From: a virus
IMG/VR virus record: IMGVR_UViG_3300020119_000063
Coordinates: 1 to 36,249 of that record
DNA length: 36,249 nt
Reading direction: 5' to 3' (one strand)
The translations under genes were made by a program, and so were the position numbers. Shown here one piece after another: positions 9,062 through 18,086 of the stretch (positions are counted from its first letter, which is position 1; every line of letters begins with the position of its first letter). Under the pieces are notes generated by a model. It was not told the origin of the DNA. It did no database searches and saw only the letters and a program-made list of their open reading frames with translations.

Positions 9062-10862
9062 CACGATTACTTTAAGAAATAAGACAACTGGCGAACTGGT
9101 CACTGTCCCGCGCTCACAGTACATTCAGGCAGAACCAACCAATGGCTTTGGTGGCATAGGACAGGATATAACGAATAGCTTCTTAAATACGCCAGAAGCT
9201 GCATTGAGCATGATCCCGCAAATTATATCTGGCGCTGGTGCTTCAGTTAAACGTGCTGCAACAAACCCTGCAGCTGCAGCTTTAGATCGGCCAGCTGGCG
9301 TTATTGAAGGCGCTGCAGCTATTCATGACATACCACGCAATATTGCTGATTATCTGGCGCAAAAAGGTCTTATTTCGCAAAAGACAGCCGAAAGATTGCC
9401 GCGCTCAGCTATGCCAACTATCAAGGGCATGGAAGGGGCTTTGGGTATTGGCGACCAGAACGAAGGCGATCGTTTCATGAAGATGATTTCATCTTTTCTC
9501 GTACCCGGTAAAGCTGCTGAAATGGCAGGCGGTGGAATGCTTCCTATAGCCGGTGCAAATGCAGCTTTAGCAACTGGAGAAAATCAAGATCCAGTGCAGG
9601 CCGCTTTAATGACGATGATTGGTCATAAGGCTGGACAGGTATTGAATAAATCTGGCGTTGCAGGAAAGACTGCTGACGTTGTTAAGAATATTCCAGAAGC
9701 TGTAAGAAACATCCCACAGACGGCCACGAACGCTATAGGCCAAATTCCTGAAATGGTTGGTTCTACTGCTGGATCCGTTTTAGAAACTGCTGCTGATTAC
9801 GGTTCAAAAATTCCCGGCGCAGGCGCTATTTTACAGCCCACAATAGGTGCTCTTGCCTCGTACTTAAAGCATATTTCTGTCGCGCCAGAAGAAATGGCCA
9901 GACGTAAATTATTTGCTGATATTACCCCGGCTGATCTACCAAAGATGCAAGAAAGGATGGACGCAGCTAAAAGATTGGGTATTAGCTTTTTAACACCCGG
10001 TGAAGCTTTGCTCTCGCCATTCCAAACCGCAAAAGAAGCTAATGTTGGCCGCACTTCAGGCGGTGCTAGATTGCTTTATGAAAAAGGCAAGGAACGAGTA
10101 GGTACAGAGGCAAAAGCAATTGATAACCTGCTTGATACTATTTATGACGAAAAGCAATTAGATCCGCAGAAAAAAGCAGAATATGAGAATGCAATGGCCT
10201 CAACAGTTCCACCTGAATTTATAGAAAAGTGGAAACAAGACCCTGTCGTTGAAGATGCTATCAAGCTATTAAAAAATAAATCTACCTATAAACGTGCTGT
10301 GAGAAACATGCCAGAAGACAGTTTTAAATACTGGAATGTAGTTAAGCGTGTAATCGGTGACATGGAAAAAGGCGATGTTTCCGGGATGCAGAAGTTTAGT
10401 TCTGACCAAGCAACACAAGCTCGTAATGAAATGGTCGATGAAATGGATGCAATTAATCCACGTTATGAAACAGCAAGGAATATTGCCGAAAGAGAATTTA
10501 CCAGAAAAGATTTAGAAGATGTCTTTGATAAAAAAGAAATGACATTAAACAACTTTTGGAGCTTTCTCAAAAGCGACAAACAGTTTAATAAGGTAATTAA
10601 AAAACTTGATGCTTTCCCCGAAGCTCAACAGAAATTAAAAGATATTCGTCTATTATCTAATGAAATGATTCCGTTTGATGATTCAATCAGGACTGCTTAC
10701 AAACTTGAAAAAACTGGCATGACAAAAGACAGGAATAAACTTGATGCTCTAAAGCGCGATTTAGATGAACGCTTTGGCCAAGAACACGATGTGGCAGCTG
10801 TTAAATTAATGACTGATCCAGATTTAATGGCTAAACTAACCGAATATTTAAGGAAGAAGTAA
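9048..10862 (+). CDS. DNA ejection protein, P22 gp16-like
   Basis: 604 residues (P22 gp16: 609). The N-terminal part alternates Ala/Gly-rich hydrophobic stretches (around 50-75 and 155-195), plausibly membrane-interacting, while the C-terminal 300 residues are charged and helical. Third position of the gp7-gp20-gp16 trio supports the call. The start lies inside the end of the preceding gene, after GGGAG. Sequence similarity alone would be weak; the assignment rests on order and length. Confidence 0.72.
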   Translation: MPNNDTITLRNKTTGELVTVPRSQYIQAEPTNGFGGIGQDITNSFLNTPEAALSMIPQIISGAGASVKRAATNPAAAALDRPAGVIEGAAAIHDIPRNIADYLAQKGLISQKTAERLPRSAMPTIKGMEGALGIGDQNEGDRFMKMISSFLVPGKAAEMAGGGMLPIAGANAALATGENQDPVQAALMTMIGHKAGQVLNKSGVAGKTADVVKNIPEAVRNIPQTATNAIGQIPEMVGSTAGSVLETAADYGSKIPGAGAILQPTIGALASYLKHISVAPEEMARRKLFADITPADLPKMQERMDAAKRLGISFLTPGEALLSPFQTAKEANVGRTSGGARLLYEKGKERVGTEAKAIDNLLDTIYDEKQLDPQKKAEYENAMASTVPPEFIEKWKQDPVVEDAIKLLKNKSTYKRAVRNMPEDSFKYWNVVKRVIGDMEKGDVSGMQKFSSDQATQARNEMVDEMDAINPRYETARNIAEREFTRKDLEDVFDKKEMTLNNFWSFLKSDKQFNKVIKKLDAFPEAQQKLKDIRLLSNEMIPFDDSIRTAYKLEKTGMTKDRNKLDALKRDLDERFGQEHDVAAVKLMTDPDLMAKLTEYLRKK

Positions 10863-10880
10863 ATTTAACTAGGAAATAAC

Positions 10881-12965
10881 ATGTCCATTAATCCATTATA
10901 TGTTCCGTTATTTACCATTGAAGAAGTGATCCTTGATAAGGATTCTGGACTGCCATTGTCTGGTGGTGTTGTTACGTTTTATCGTGATTCCCAAAGGTTA
11001 AGCCCGAAGGTTGTTTACAAGATTTCAGGCTCCAGTCCGAATTATACTTTTGTTTCTGTTGGTAACGAACTTACATTAGGTATTGCTGGCGATTTCGTTG
11101 ATGAAAATGGTGATCCATTTGTTCCTTACGCATACCCTTATGATGCTGATGGAAATTTAGATCTTTATTTTGTTAGGGTTGTAAGCTCAGGCGCCGTTCC
11201 TCAGTTTGTACGCGAGGCAGTTCCTTATGTAGACACTGGTACTGTTCCGCCTGCAGAGCGAACCAATACTGAAAACGAATTATCGAATGCCCAATTTGTT
11301 GAAGTGCTATTTCCTTCGTCTGGTACTACGACATTAAGCCTTTCTGGATCAAATACAGTAACACCAATCGCGCCGAGCTGGGATTTAGTAACATCAGGCA
11401 CAGGAACCGTCGATATTGAAAGGCTCCAACCAACTGCTGCTGGTGTTCCGACAAATCCGCCATACACGCTCAGGATTTCTGCTTCCGCAGGTTTGGGCGC
11501 GTCCGTTCAATTAAGACAGCGTTTAAATAACTCGCCAAGCTTGTTACGGGCAAATTATATAAGCGGCACTTTTGCAGCTGCGGTTCTTAGTGGCGGCGCA
11601 TCAGCTATTAGCATGACCTATACGCCAAGCACCGGATCCTCGACCACAATTATTCCAAGCACTACTATCCCCACGGATGGCGCTTACCACGTAATAGAAG
11701 CTAATAACGTTACACCTGACCAAGTTAATACGGCAGCAGCTACAGGTTATGTCGATATAATCCTGACAATACCAACATCGCGCAGCATCGCTATTACAAG
11801 TATTCAGATTGTCGGTTTGTCTTACTCAGTCGATATTCCATTTGACGAACAATCAGCAGACCGTCAGAAAGACCACCTGTTCCATTATTATGAAGATGCA
11901 ACTGTGCATCAGCCAAAGGCCGATCTTTTGACTGGCTGGAATTTCGGGCTTAATCCTTGGCAGTTCTATTCGACCTCGCATGGTAATGTCGCAGCGAATG
12001 AATATACAGCTGACCAAACGATTATGATTCAGCAAAACTATGTTGCGAGTGCTACGGGAAATAATGTCAGCGTCTCTCAGGCTTCATTTACCCAGAACCA
12101 AGCCTACAAAGTCACTGCTGTGACAGCGACCAACAAATTCGCATTGCTGCAGTATATTGACCCAAAGACTATCCGTCCTTATTGGGGAGAAAAACTTTCT
12201 GTTCGCGTCCGGGCTTATATAACCACGACGCACTCGACATCGGCGCGGTTCAAGGTTCGCTTGATGTACAAAGCTGGATTGCCAAATACGACCTCCCAAA
12301 CAGTCCCTGTAGCAAGCTGGGCTGCAGGCGATGATACATTACCAGACGTTAGTGGTGATGGCTGGACTTATGTAACTGCATTAAACGACCCGACTTATAC
12401 ATTAACAACTGCTGCTGCTAGTTATGACTTTAACCAGTTCCAGTTGCCTGCTTCGTCAAATGCCAATATGACGCTAGGAATCATGTTTATTATGATGAAT
12501 AACATGGATTCCACAGCAACGGCTGATTTCATTAACTTTGAAAGAATTTCATTGGTTAGGAATGATTTTGCAATTGATTGCGCACCTGAAACATTTGATT
12601 TGTCATTGCGTAAATGCCAGTTTTACTTTGCAAAGACTTTCAATCAAGGCGTACTTGCTGCTTCAAACGCAGGCCAAGAAGGTGCACTCGCATATCGTTG
12701 CAGCGTGGCAGGTGCTACTGCGAACGGTGTGTTATGGCAATTCCCAACGGTTATGCGTACCACTGCGCCAACGCTTACGGCTTTTAATCCATCAGCAGCA
12801 GGAACTGCTTGGTATAATGATAATGCTGGTGCAAATTCAGGTGCATCAAGCTTTGTTAAAACAGGTGATAGAAGCGTTTTTGCAAGCAATGCACAAGCTG
12901 CCGGTGATGGAACTGGTGCAATTATTCTTTTACACGCAACTGCTGATGCAAGATTAGGTAAATAA
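10881..12965 (+). CDS. Tail fibre/adhesin with N-terminal attachment domain
   Basis: 694 residues. The N-terminus (NPLYVPLFTIEEVILDKDSG then LPLSGGVVTFYRD) is a conserved virion-attachment module seen at the head of tail fibres in many podoviruses. Middle beta-sandwich-like segments (about 150-310 and 350-570) resemble carbohydrate-binding modules. The C-terminal 110 residues, starting DLSLRKCQFYFAKTF, match a terminal domain shared by unrelated tail fibres. No tailspike endoglycosidase motif is obvious. It probably recognises surface polysaccharide. Confidence 0.78.
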   Translation: MSINPLYVPLFTIEEVILDKDSGLPLSGGVVTFYRDSQRLSPKVVYKISGSSPNYTFVSVGNELTLGIAGDFVDENGDPFVPYAYPYDADGNLDLYFVRVVSSGAVPQFVREAVPYVDTGTVPPAERTNTENELSNAQFVEVLFPSSGTTTLSLSGSNTVTPIAPSWDLVTSGTGTVDIERLQPTAAGVPTNPPYTLRISASAGLGASVQLRQRLNNSPSLLRANYISGTFAAAVLSGGASAISMTYTPSTGSSTTIIPSTTIPTDGAYHVIEANNVTPDQVNTAAATGYVDIILTIPTSRSIAITSIQIVGLSYSVDIPFDEQSADRQKDHLFHYYEDATVHQPKADLLTGWNFGLNPWQFYSTSHGNVAANEYTADQTIMIQQNYVASATGNNVSVSQASFTQNQAYKVTAVTATNKFALLQYIDPKTIRPYWGEKLSVRVRAYITTTHSTSARFKVRLMYKAGLPNTTSQTVPVASWAAGDDTLPDVSGDGWTYVTALNDPTYTLTTAAASYDFNQFQLPASSNANMTLGIMFIMMNNMDSTATADFINFERISLVRNDFAIDCAPETFDLSLRKCQFYFAKTFNQGVLAASNAGQEGALAYRCSVAGATANGVLWQFPTVMRTTAPTLTAFNPSAAGTAWYNDNAGANSGASSFVKTGDRSVFASNAQAAGDGTGAIILLHATADARLGK

Positions 12966-12977
12966 TAGGAGTTAATG

Positions 12978-13376
12978 ATGACGACGCAATTCAGGACGAT
13001 ACAGGAATCAAAATCTTATAATGATTTCGGTCAGCAGTTTTCAGACCAGATTTATAATGCCACATTGGTAGCTGCTACTGACACGACTTTGACAGTTCCC
13101 GGCGGCGGACTTATGGGAAATATGACTTCAGAGGCTAGCAGCATATCTAAAAATAAAGTGATTGCGGTAATCAGGACTACAGGTGATGTCTGGGTTGCAC
13201 TTAACGCAGTTGCTGATGTCCCTAACGGCGGAACATTTGCACAAGATACTTCTGAACTTGTTACCAATGCTTCGGATAAAGGATATTTGGTTAAAGTCGG
13301 TGATGTTCTACACTTTTTCGCAAAAACTGCCACGACTCCAAGTGTTAGCGTTGCATTTTACGCATTGCCTAGTTAA
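12978..13376 (+). CDS. Small fibre-associated structural protein
   Basis: 132 residues, Thr/Ala/Val rich, predicted beta. The second of two adjacent ATGs is chosen because it lies 6 nt from GGAG. Segments such as ATLVAATDTTLTVPGGG and YLVKVGDVLHFFAKTATTPS look like a jelly-roll-type virion protein. It lies between two fibre genes, so a fibre connector or cap is plausible. No family is named with confidence. Confidence 0.65.
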   Translation: MTTQFRTIQESKSYNDFGQQFSDQIYNATLVAATDTTLTVPGGGLMGNMTSEASSISKNKVIAVIRTTGDVWVALNAVADVPNGGTFAQDTSELVTNASDKGYLVKVGDVLHFFAKTATTPSVSVAFYALPS

Positions 13377-13394
13377 GGATAAGGGAATTTAACG

Positions 13395-15593
13395 ATGCCA
13401 GTAACTGACGCAAAGTTTAGTAATTTTAATGACGGCGGCGACCTTCAAACCGACGATATAGTTGTTGGGTTACGTGATGGTGTTAATACAAGGTTTGTAT
13501 TTACGGAGCCAGTCGTTCCCGTTACCAGCATCGGCGCAGGCGCTGGCATTGAATGTACACCTGATCCGATTGTATCTACTGGTACAGTGGCTTTAGCGAC
13601 GATTGCCGATGATAGAGTAATGGCTAATATAACTGGTAGCACAGCAGTTCCAAGCCCTAACACTCTCACCGCTATTATTGATGCCTGCATCGGTAGCACC
13701 CAAGGCGATTTGCTTTATCGTAATGGCGCAGCATGGGTTGTGCTTGCGCCCGGTACAGCTGGACAATTCCTGCAGACAGGGGGTGCAGCAGCGAATCCCT
13801 CATGGAGCACAAGCACCTTCCCGACAACTGCAGGGACAGCCGGTAATATCCTGATTTCGAACGGCACAAATTACGTTGCTTCGACATCTTTATGGCCAAA
13901 CACGGTTGGTGCTGCTGGCAAGATATTACGTTCTGACGGCACAACAAATGCTTATACGACCGCGACCTTTGCCGATACTTACGGCGCAAGCACCATACTT
14001 TATTCAAACGGCGCAAATACGGTTACGGGACTTGCTACGGCAAATAGTTCCGTGCTGGTTACGACTTCCGCTGGTGTTCCCGTTCAAAGCGGAACAATGA
14101 CTAATGGTCAGTTAATTATCGGTAGTACAGGCGCGACCCCGGTTGTTGCCAGCTTGGGCGCGGGCACTGGTATTGCTACGACTACTGGCGCTGGAACTTT
14201 ATCGGTCGCATTGGCAGCCATTGCAGACCATACACTATTGGCAAATACATCAGGTGGCTCAGCAGCCCCGGTCTCTACCACGCTCACTGCCTTAATTGAC
14301 AATGCGATTGGCTCAACGCAAGGGCAAATCCTTTATCGCAATGCAACCTCTTGGACTGTCCTTAATCCCGGTACTGCAGGCCAGTTTTTACAGACTGGTG
14401 GCGCTGCTGCTAACCCTTCGTGGGCTTCTGAATCAGGAACAGGGACGGTCACTTCATTAACTGAAGGGACAGGTATTGATTTAACCCCCAATACGATTAC
14501 AACGACTGGCTCAATTGCCTTGGCTGCTATCGCTGACCATACTGTCCTTGCGAATATCAGCGGCGGTTCTGCTGCCCCTTCAAGCACAACATTAACAGCG
14601 CTTATCGATAATGCTATTGGCAGTGTGCAAGGTGATATTCTATATAGGAATGCAACTTCATGGGTTGTATTGCCTCCGGGAACGTCAGGAAAATTCCTTC
14701 GTACTAATGGCGCGGGCGCAGATCCTTCATGGGAAGCTGAAGCTGGGACTGGTACGGTAACGAGCGTTGCAACTGGAACAGGATTGACAGGCGGTACGAT
14801 TACAACTACGGGTACGTTAAGCTTTGCTTCCATTGGCGCCCATAAACTTTGGGCTAACATCACAGGAAGTAGCGCAGTTCCTACTGAAGTTTCGACAAGC
14901 ACATTCTTACAACAAGTTGTACGTCAAGTTATTAGCGCATCCGGTACTTATACTCCAACAACAGGGATGGTATTTGCTGATGTTGAGGTTTTAGGTGGTG
15001 GTGGTGGCGGCGGTGGTGTTGCAAACTGTGCTGCTGCAAATTACCGATTAGCAGCAGGTGGTGGTGCTGGTGGCTATGCGCGCAAACTTTATACAGCAGC
15101 GGAAATCGGTGCAAACGCTAGTGTAACCATTGGTGCGCTTGGCGCAGGTGGTGCTAACACTGGTGCGAATGGTGGAACCGGTGGGGCAACATCTTTTGAC
15201 CCTGCTGGAAGTGGTGCAACAATTACGGGTAATGGTGGTGTTGGAGGTACTTACGATAGTATTGACCGGACTACACTTGGCTGGGGTGGTGGTGAATCAC
15301 CGGGTGCTGGTGGGTCAGCCTCTAATGGCGATATAAACGTTACAGGCCAATATGGGCAACTTTCAATTGTTGTTGGATTGACCAATATCGTAAACTTAAT
15401 TACCGGTATTGGCGGTAGCTCAATTTATGGTTCTGGTGGTACTCAAAACGTAGATGGTACTCGCGATGGTAGAGGTGCAACCGGTAAAGGTGCTGGTGGC
15501 TCAGGTGCGGCAACGGTGAATGCAGCGGGTGCGGGTACAGGTGGTGACGGTACAGCCGGAATTGTAATTGTTACTGAATATATCGCTATTTAA
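13395..15593 (+). CDS. Repeat-containing tail fibre with glycine-rich tip
   Basis: 732 residues. An N-terminal domain (1-45) is followed by about 95-residue repeats at 46-137, 254-343, 356-446 and a partial one at 459-505, each built around ADHTxLANxxGGSAAP, LTALIDNAIGSTQG and LYRNATSW elements. Shorter G-x-x-G-x-x-L-x-S-NGT repeats lie between (145-250). The last 200 residues begin with VEVLGGGGGGGGV and are dominated by Gly runs, like the polyglycine sandwich receptor-binding tips of T-even type adhesins (Gly_rich_2-like). The tip probably determines host range. Confidence 0.82.
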   Translation: MPVTDAKFSNFNDGGDLQTDDIVVGLRDGVNTRFVFTEPVVPVTSIGAGAGIECTPDPIVSTGTVALATIADDRVMANITGSTAVPSPNTLTAIIDACIGSTQGDLLYRNGAAWVVLAPGTAGQFLQTGGAAANPSWSTSTFPTTAGTAGNILISNGTNYVASTSLWPNTVGAAGKILRSDGTTNAYTTATFADTYGASTILYSNGANTVTGLATANSSVLVTTSAGVPVQSGTMTNGQLIIGSTGATPVVASLGAGTGIATTTGAGTLSVALAAIADHTLLANTSGGSAAPVSTTLTALIDNAIGSTQGQILYRNATSWTVLNPGTAGQFLQTGGAAANPSWASESGTGTVTSLTEGTGIDLTPNTITTTGSIALAAIADHTVLANISGGSAAPSSTTLTALIDNAIGSVQGDILYRNATSWVVLPPGTSGKFLRTNGAGADPSWEAEAGTGTVTSVATGTGLTGGTITTTGTLSFASIGAHKLWANITGSSAVPTEVSTSTFLQQVVRQVISASGTYTPTTGMVFADVEVLGGGGGGGGVANCAAANYRLAAGGGAGGYARKLYTAAEIGANASVTIGALGAGGANTGANGGTGGATSFDPAGSGATITGNGGVGGTYDSIDRTTLGWGGGESPGAGGSASNGDINVTGQYGQLSIVVGLTNIVNLITGIGGSSIYGSGGTQNVDGTRDGRGATGKGAGGSGAATVNAAGAGTGGDGTAGIVIVTEYIAI
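13530..14909 (+). repeat. Diverged tandem repeats in the tail fibre gene
   Basis: Protein-level repeat units map to 13530-13805, 14154-14423, 14460-14732 and a partial unit at 14769-14909. The second and third are most alike, and the DNA is clearly related (for example the shared gctggacaattcctgcag-type stretches of units one and two). The pattern suggests growth by unequal recombination, as is common in fibre shafts. Confidence 0.75.
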
Positions 15594-15606
15594 AAAGGAT
15601 TAATCT

Positions 15607-15939
15607 ATGTGGGCATTAGTTGATAGTAATAATATTGTCGTAAACAAAATCGTTTATGATAAGCAAAGCAATTATATCCCACCTAAAGGATTAAAACTTC
15701 GTGAGATTGAAAGGTGGGTTGAAATTGGAATGGATGCTGACATTTCTGAAAATGATGTTCCGAAACCACCAGTTGAAGATCCTGAAATTGCGAAAAAACG
15801 TGAACTCAATTCCTGCATGGCGAATTTAGCAATAATTGCCTGCTTTTATATGGAAAAAGAAAAAAATTCAGATTTAACTTTTGAAAAGTACATAGAAAAT
15901 CTAAAAGTTATACGCGATAAATTATTAACGGATTATTAA
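15607..15939 (+). CDS. Small tail-region protein, possibly fibre assembly
   Basis: 110 residues. The N-terminus MWALVDSNNIVVNKIVYDKQ is a short beta module like those opening many fibre-assembly or baseplate-associated proteins, and the C-terminal half is helical and charged. It lies after the Gly-rich fibre, the usual place for a fibre chaperone. The role is inferred from position and the N-terminus, not from a full family match. Confidence 0.6.
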   Translation: MWALVDSNNIVVNKIVYDKQSNYIPPKGLKLREIERWVEIGMDADISENDVPKPPVEDPEIAKKRELNSCMANLAIIACFYMEKEKNSDLTFEKYIENLKVIRDKLLTDY

Positions 15940-15953
15940 TAGGGAGATACAAA

Positions 15954-16769
15954 ATGTCATTATTGCAATTAACAAGGATTCAAGTAGGCGAAGTCGGAGT
16001 TAAACCCGGCTCTGTCAAGATGATTGATACGGGAAGCTTAGCGACTATTACTGCTGCTGGATACCTTAATGGAATTGGGAATCAGTTGCACGAAGTTCAA
16101 TTATCACCTGACGATGTTATCGAATGCTTATATTCATTTAACGTTTCTACTGGCACAGGCACACTTGGATGGTTCCAGCCTAACTTCAGCAATGGCGTTA
16201 TCACGTTAAATATCTGGGAAAACCCGGGTAACGTATTGCTGCCAGTTGTTGATGGTGATTTTGCAGTATTTAATGGAACTGCTGGCCAGATTAAAGATGC
16301 AGGTTATTTGCCAACTAATGCCGCAAAAACAAAAGTTGTGATGTTAGATGCAGCTCCTACAATTAACCATATTGCAAAATTTACTGCTGCTGACGGTACG
16401 ATTGGTGATGGTGGCGTATTGGGAACAGCTGCTGCTAAAGCTGCTTCTGATAATACAAAAGCAAACGTGGCTTCTGTTTCTGCAGCGACTGTGACTGGCA
16501 ACCTTGCAAATTTCGCAGATACTTCTGGAACGGTAGCAGACCAAGGCGTAGCGTTTAAATCAGTAGCTGGTGCGGCTGCTGCTGGTGGCGCTGCAGCGCA
16601 ATCCTTTACTGATGCTTTTTGCACAAGCGCAAGCTGTGTAGTCGGTAATTGGAACACACAGGCAAACGATGCTTCTGTATTAAAGATCGTTCCCGGAAAT
16701 GGTAGCTTTGTCGTTACCAGTTCAGCAGATGCTGGTGTAGGAACTTTTAATTACATCATTACCAAATAA
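15954..16769 (+). CDS. Virion-associated fibre-like protein, last late gene
   Basis: 271 residues. The N-terminal part (DTGSLATITAAGYLNGIGNQ then a SPDDVIECLYSF segment) matches a module found in structural proteins of many aquatic phages. Residues 95-190 are Ala/Thr-rich with repeated FNGTAGQIKDAGYL, FTAADGTIGDGGVL and FADTSGTVADQGV units of about 40 residues. The last 40 residues read like a compact beta tip. A terminator follows 15 nt after the stop. Confidence 0.7.
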   Translation: MSLLQLTRIQVGEVGVKPGSVKMIDTGSLATITAAGYLNGIGNQLHEVQLSPDDVIECLYSFNVSTGTGTLGWFQPNFSNGVITLNIWENPGNVLLPVVDGDFAVFNGTAGQIKDAGYLPTNAAKTKVVMLDAAPTINHIAKFTAADGTIGDGGVLGTAAAKAASDNTKANVASVSAATVTGNLANFADTSGTVADQGVAFKSVAGAAAAGGAAAQSFTDAFCTSASCVVGNWNTQANDASVLKIVPGNGSFVVTSSADAGVGTFNYIITK

Positions 16770-16783
16770 TCTGGTTAGTTGAT

Positions 16784-16823
16784 CCTCTCCTGCCAATCAG
16801 GGGGAGAGGTTTTCTTTTTCTTT
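16784..16823 (+). terminator. Rho-independent terminator of the late operon
   Basis: CCTCTCC pairs perfectly with GGAGAGG across a 12-nt loop and is followed on the plus strand by a T-rich tail (ttttctttttcttt). The minus side has no T-tract, so it stops plus-strand transcription where the convergent minus-strand operon ends. The stop codon of the last minus-strand gene (tca at 16797-16799) lies in the loop. Confidence 0.85.
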
Positions 16824-16970
16824 AATGTAACCCTCCATTTCTTCTAAAACTTCTCTAAACGTCTTTACTAATTCTTTAACTGCGTTAATTTCGCCATCAT
16901 CATAACCTTTGTCATACGATGGCTGGTGAATATCGCCTTTTTTTACTACGTCAAAATCGTCATTGTTCAT
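16797..16970 (-). CDS. 57-residue acidic helical protein, last gene of the leftward operon
   Basis: Reads MNNDDFDVVKKGDIHQPSYD then KGYDDGEINAVKELVKTF and a charged helical C-terminus. Its start overlaps the upstream stop as ATGA. The YDKGYDDG motif resembles the GHDEGYAKGYQ segment of the small protein at 19644. The coding region ends inside the convergent terminator. Unknown function. Confidence 0.65.
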   Translation of the reverse strand: MNNDDFDVVKKGDIHQPSYDKGYDDGEINAVKELVKTFREVLEEMEGYIKEKENLSP

Positions 16971-17182
16971 ACAATCATTTCATCCAGATCAATGTTGTTA
17001 TCTTTTAATAACTCGTAAAATTCTTCACGAGTAAATTTCTTGTCTTCGTCGTGCTTTTCTATTGTGCGAAGTCTGTCGCCAATATTCCATAATGCTAATG
17101 CCATATCAATCGATTTAACTGCGCGCAAATGCGCCCTTTTGTCGTCAAAATCATCTAGGTTGAATTCTAGGGTGGCTTTCAT
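16967..17182 (-). CDS. Small conserved phage protein of unknown function
   Basis: 71 residues. The pattern MKATLEFNLDDFDDKRAHLR followed by SIDMALALWNIGDRLRTIEK is a small cytoplasmic family common in phage accessory regions (MKAxLEFxL near the start, then ALWxxxxxLR). It is predicted beta then helix. Its last bases overlap the next start by 4 nt, which suggests translational coupling. No biochemical role is known to me. Confidence 0.75.
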   Translation of the reverse strand: MKATLEFNLDDFDDKRAHLRAVKSIDMALALWNIGDRLRTIEKHDEDKKFTREEFYELLKDNNIDLDEMIV

Positions 17183-17184
17183 TA

Positions 17185-17400
17185 TTATCTTACTTTAAAT
17201 TCTATCGGCATATCTTCATATCCGAAATGATATTCTTCTAGTGAACATGTATCACATTTAAAATTATGAATAAAGCCATCTTCAATAGTGTCATCAATAA
17301 CTCTCATGTGCCAGTAACCACCACAATCTTCATGCCTATGTTGATGGCAACAACATTCAGGACACTTACTGCCTTCAATATGCTTGGATGAGTCATCCAT
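17185..17400 (-). CDS. Cys/His-rich small protein (zinc-binding candidate)
   Basis: 71 residues. CPECCCHQHRHEDCGGYWH near the N-terminus and a later CDTC give clustered Cys and His ligands typical of a zinc ribbon. The ATG at 17400 is used rather than the GTG at 17403 because it follows GAGG by 7 nt and overlaps the previous stop as TGATG. Unknown function. Confidence 0.7.
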   Translation of the reverse strand: MDDSSKHIEGSKCPECCCHQHRHEDCGGYWHMRVIDDTIEDGFIHNFKCDTCSLEEYHFGYEDMPIEFKVR

Positions 17401-17567
17401 CACTTAACCTCGCTGGCGGTGTTTTGTTTTGTTGTTCCCTTGTAATCATCCCATGATTTCTTTATACAAGATTCGCACTTTTTCCAGTAAACGGGTTTGC
17501 CGTTGGAATAATAAGCCAGATATTTAAGTTCATCACTAATGTACTTTTTACACTGGGTGCATTTCAT
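17400..17567 (-). CDS. 55-residue zinc-ribbon protein
   Basis: Opens with MKCTQCKKYI and has a second CESC pair 25 residues on (C3, C6, C31, C34), the spacing of a four-cysteine zinc ribbon. It is coupled at both ends: the start overlaps the upstream stop by 4 nt and the stop shares one base with the next ATG. Unknown target. Confidence 0.65.
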   Translation of the reverse strand: MKCTQCKKYISDELKYLAYYSNGKPVYWKKCESCIKKSWDDYKGTTKQNTASEVK

Positions 17568-17692
17568 TTGGATGGATGCTCACTTACATTGATTTTTGTC
17601 GAGATTAAATGTATATCTTTTTGCATATCTATTATATGAGTAGTTAAAAAAAGCATACACATAGCTATTAAAAATAAAGATATCTCATTCAT
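17564..17692 (-). CDS. 42-residue single-helix membrane protein
   Basis: Residues 3-21 (EISLFLIAMCMLFLTTHII) form one hydrophobic helix, followed by a short charged tail. Both ends overlap neighbours by 4 nt (ATGA). A micro membrane protein; a role at the inner membrane is inferred only from the helix. Confidence 0.55.
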   Translation of the reverse strand: MNEISLFLIAMCMLFLTTHIIDMQKDIHLISTKINVSEHPSK

Positions 17693-17904
17693 TTCTGTGA
17701 ATCCTGCGGTGATAGTTCAGTCCAATGAGTTATTCCAGTTACGTTACACCCGCAGCACACCGAATAAGTCCACACAATATTGCTTAAATTATCAGGATGG
17801 ATATTATCTAAATCGTGACTAGCTACATAGAAATATTCTTGTTTCCTAACAAGAACATCTTGTCCTTTATTTGGAAGTTTCTCTTTAACACTTATCCATT
17901 CCAT
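17689..17904 (-). CDS. DUF551 family protein
   Basis: 71 residues. WISVKEKLPNKGQDVLVRKQ at the N-terminus and GITHWTEL at the C-terminus are the two hallmark ends of DUF551, a small beta-rich domain common in phage accessory regions. A CCGC cluster lies in the middle. A related protein lies at 26516 in the same operon. The biochemical function is not known. Confidence 0.8.
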   Translation of the reverse strand: MEWISVKEKLPNKGQDVLVRKQEYFYVASHDLDNIHPDNLSNIVWTYSVCCGCNVTGITHWTELSPQDSQK

Positions 17905-17915
17905 ATCACTTCTCT

Positions 17916-18086
17916 TTATTTAATTGTCTTTTTAGCTATCATTCCACATTTATGGCATTGCCAGTGATTTTCTCTGCTTTCTATATAACCATCGTGCATA
18001 CATTTAGGCGCAGGCTTTAATCTTTCAAGTAAGGCTAATTCATCTTTGGTTAAACCTCTAGCGCGTTCAAAGTCTATGATATTCAT
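17916..18086 (-). CDS. 56-residue protein with zinc-finger-like C-terminus
   Basis: The N-terminal half is a helix (MNIIDFERARGLTKDELALL) and the C-terminal half holds CMHDGY then CHKCG, giving three Cys and several His as possible metal ligands. The start follows the upstream stop directly, in a chain of closely spaced genes. Unknown function. Confidence 0.55.
   Translation of the reverse strand: MNIIDFERARGLTKDELALLERLKPAPKCMHDGYIESRENHWQCHKCGMIAKKTIK

Noticed and set aside
14333-14902. 189-codon minus-strand frame in the tail fibre
   Set aside because: Val/Ala/Pro-rich antisense of a repeated Thr/Gly-rich gene; it repeats because the sense strand repeats.
13530-14909. CRISPR-like or mobile repeats
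   Set aside because: The repeats are in-frame protein domains of about 95 residues, diverged from one another, with no short repeat-spacer pattern.
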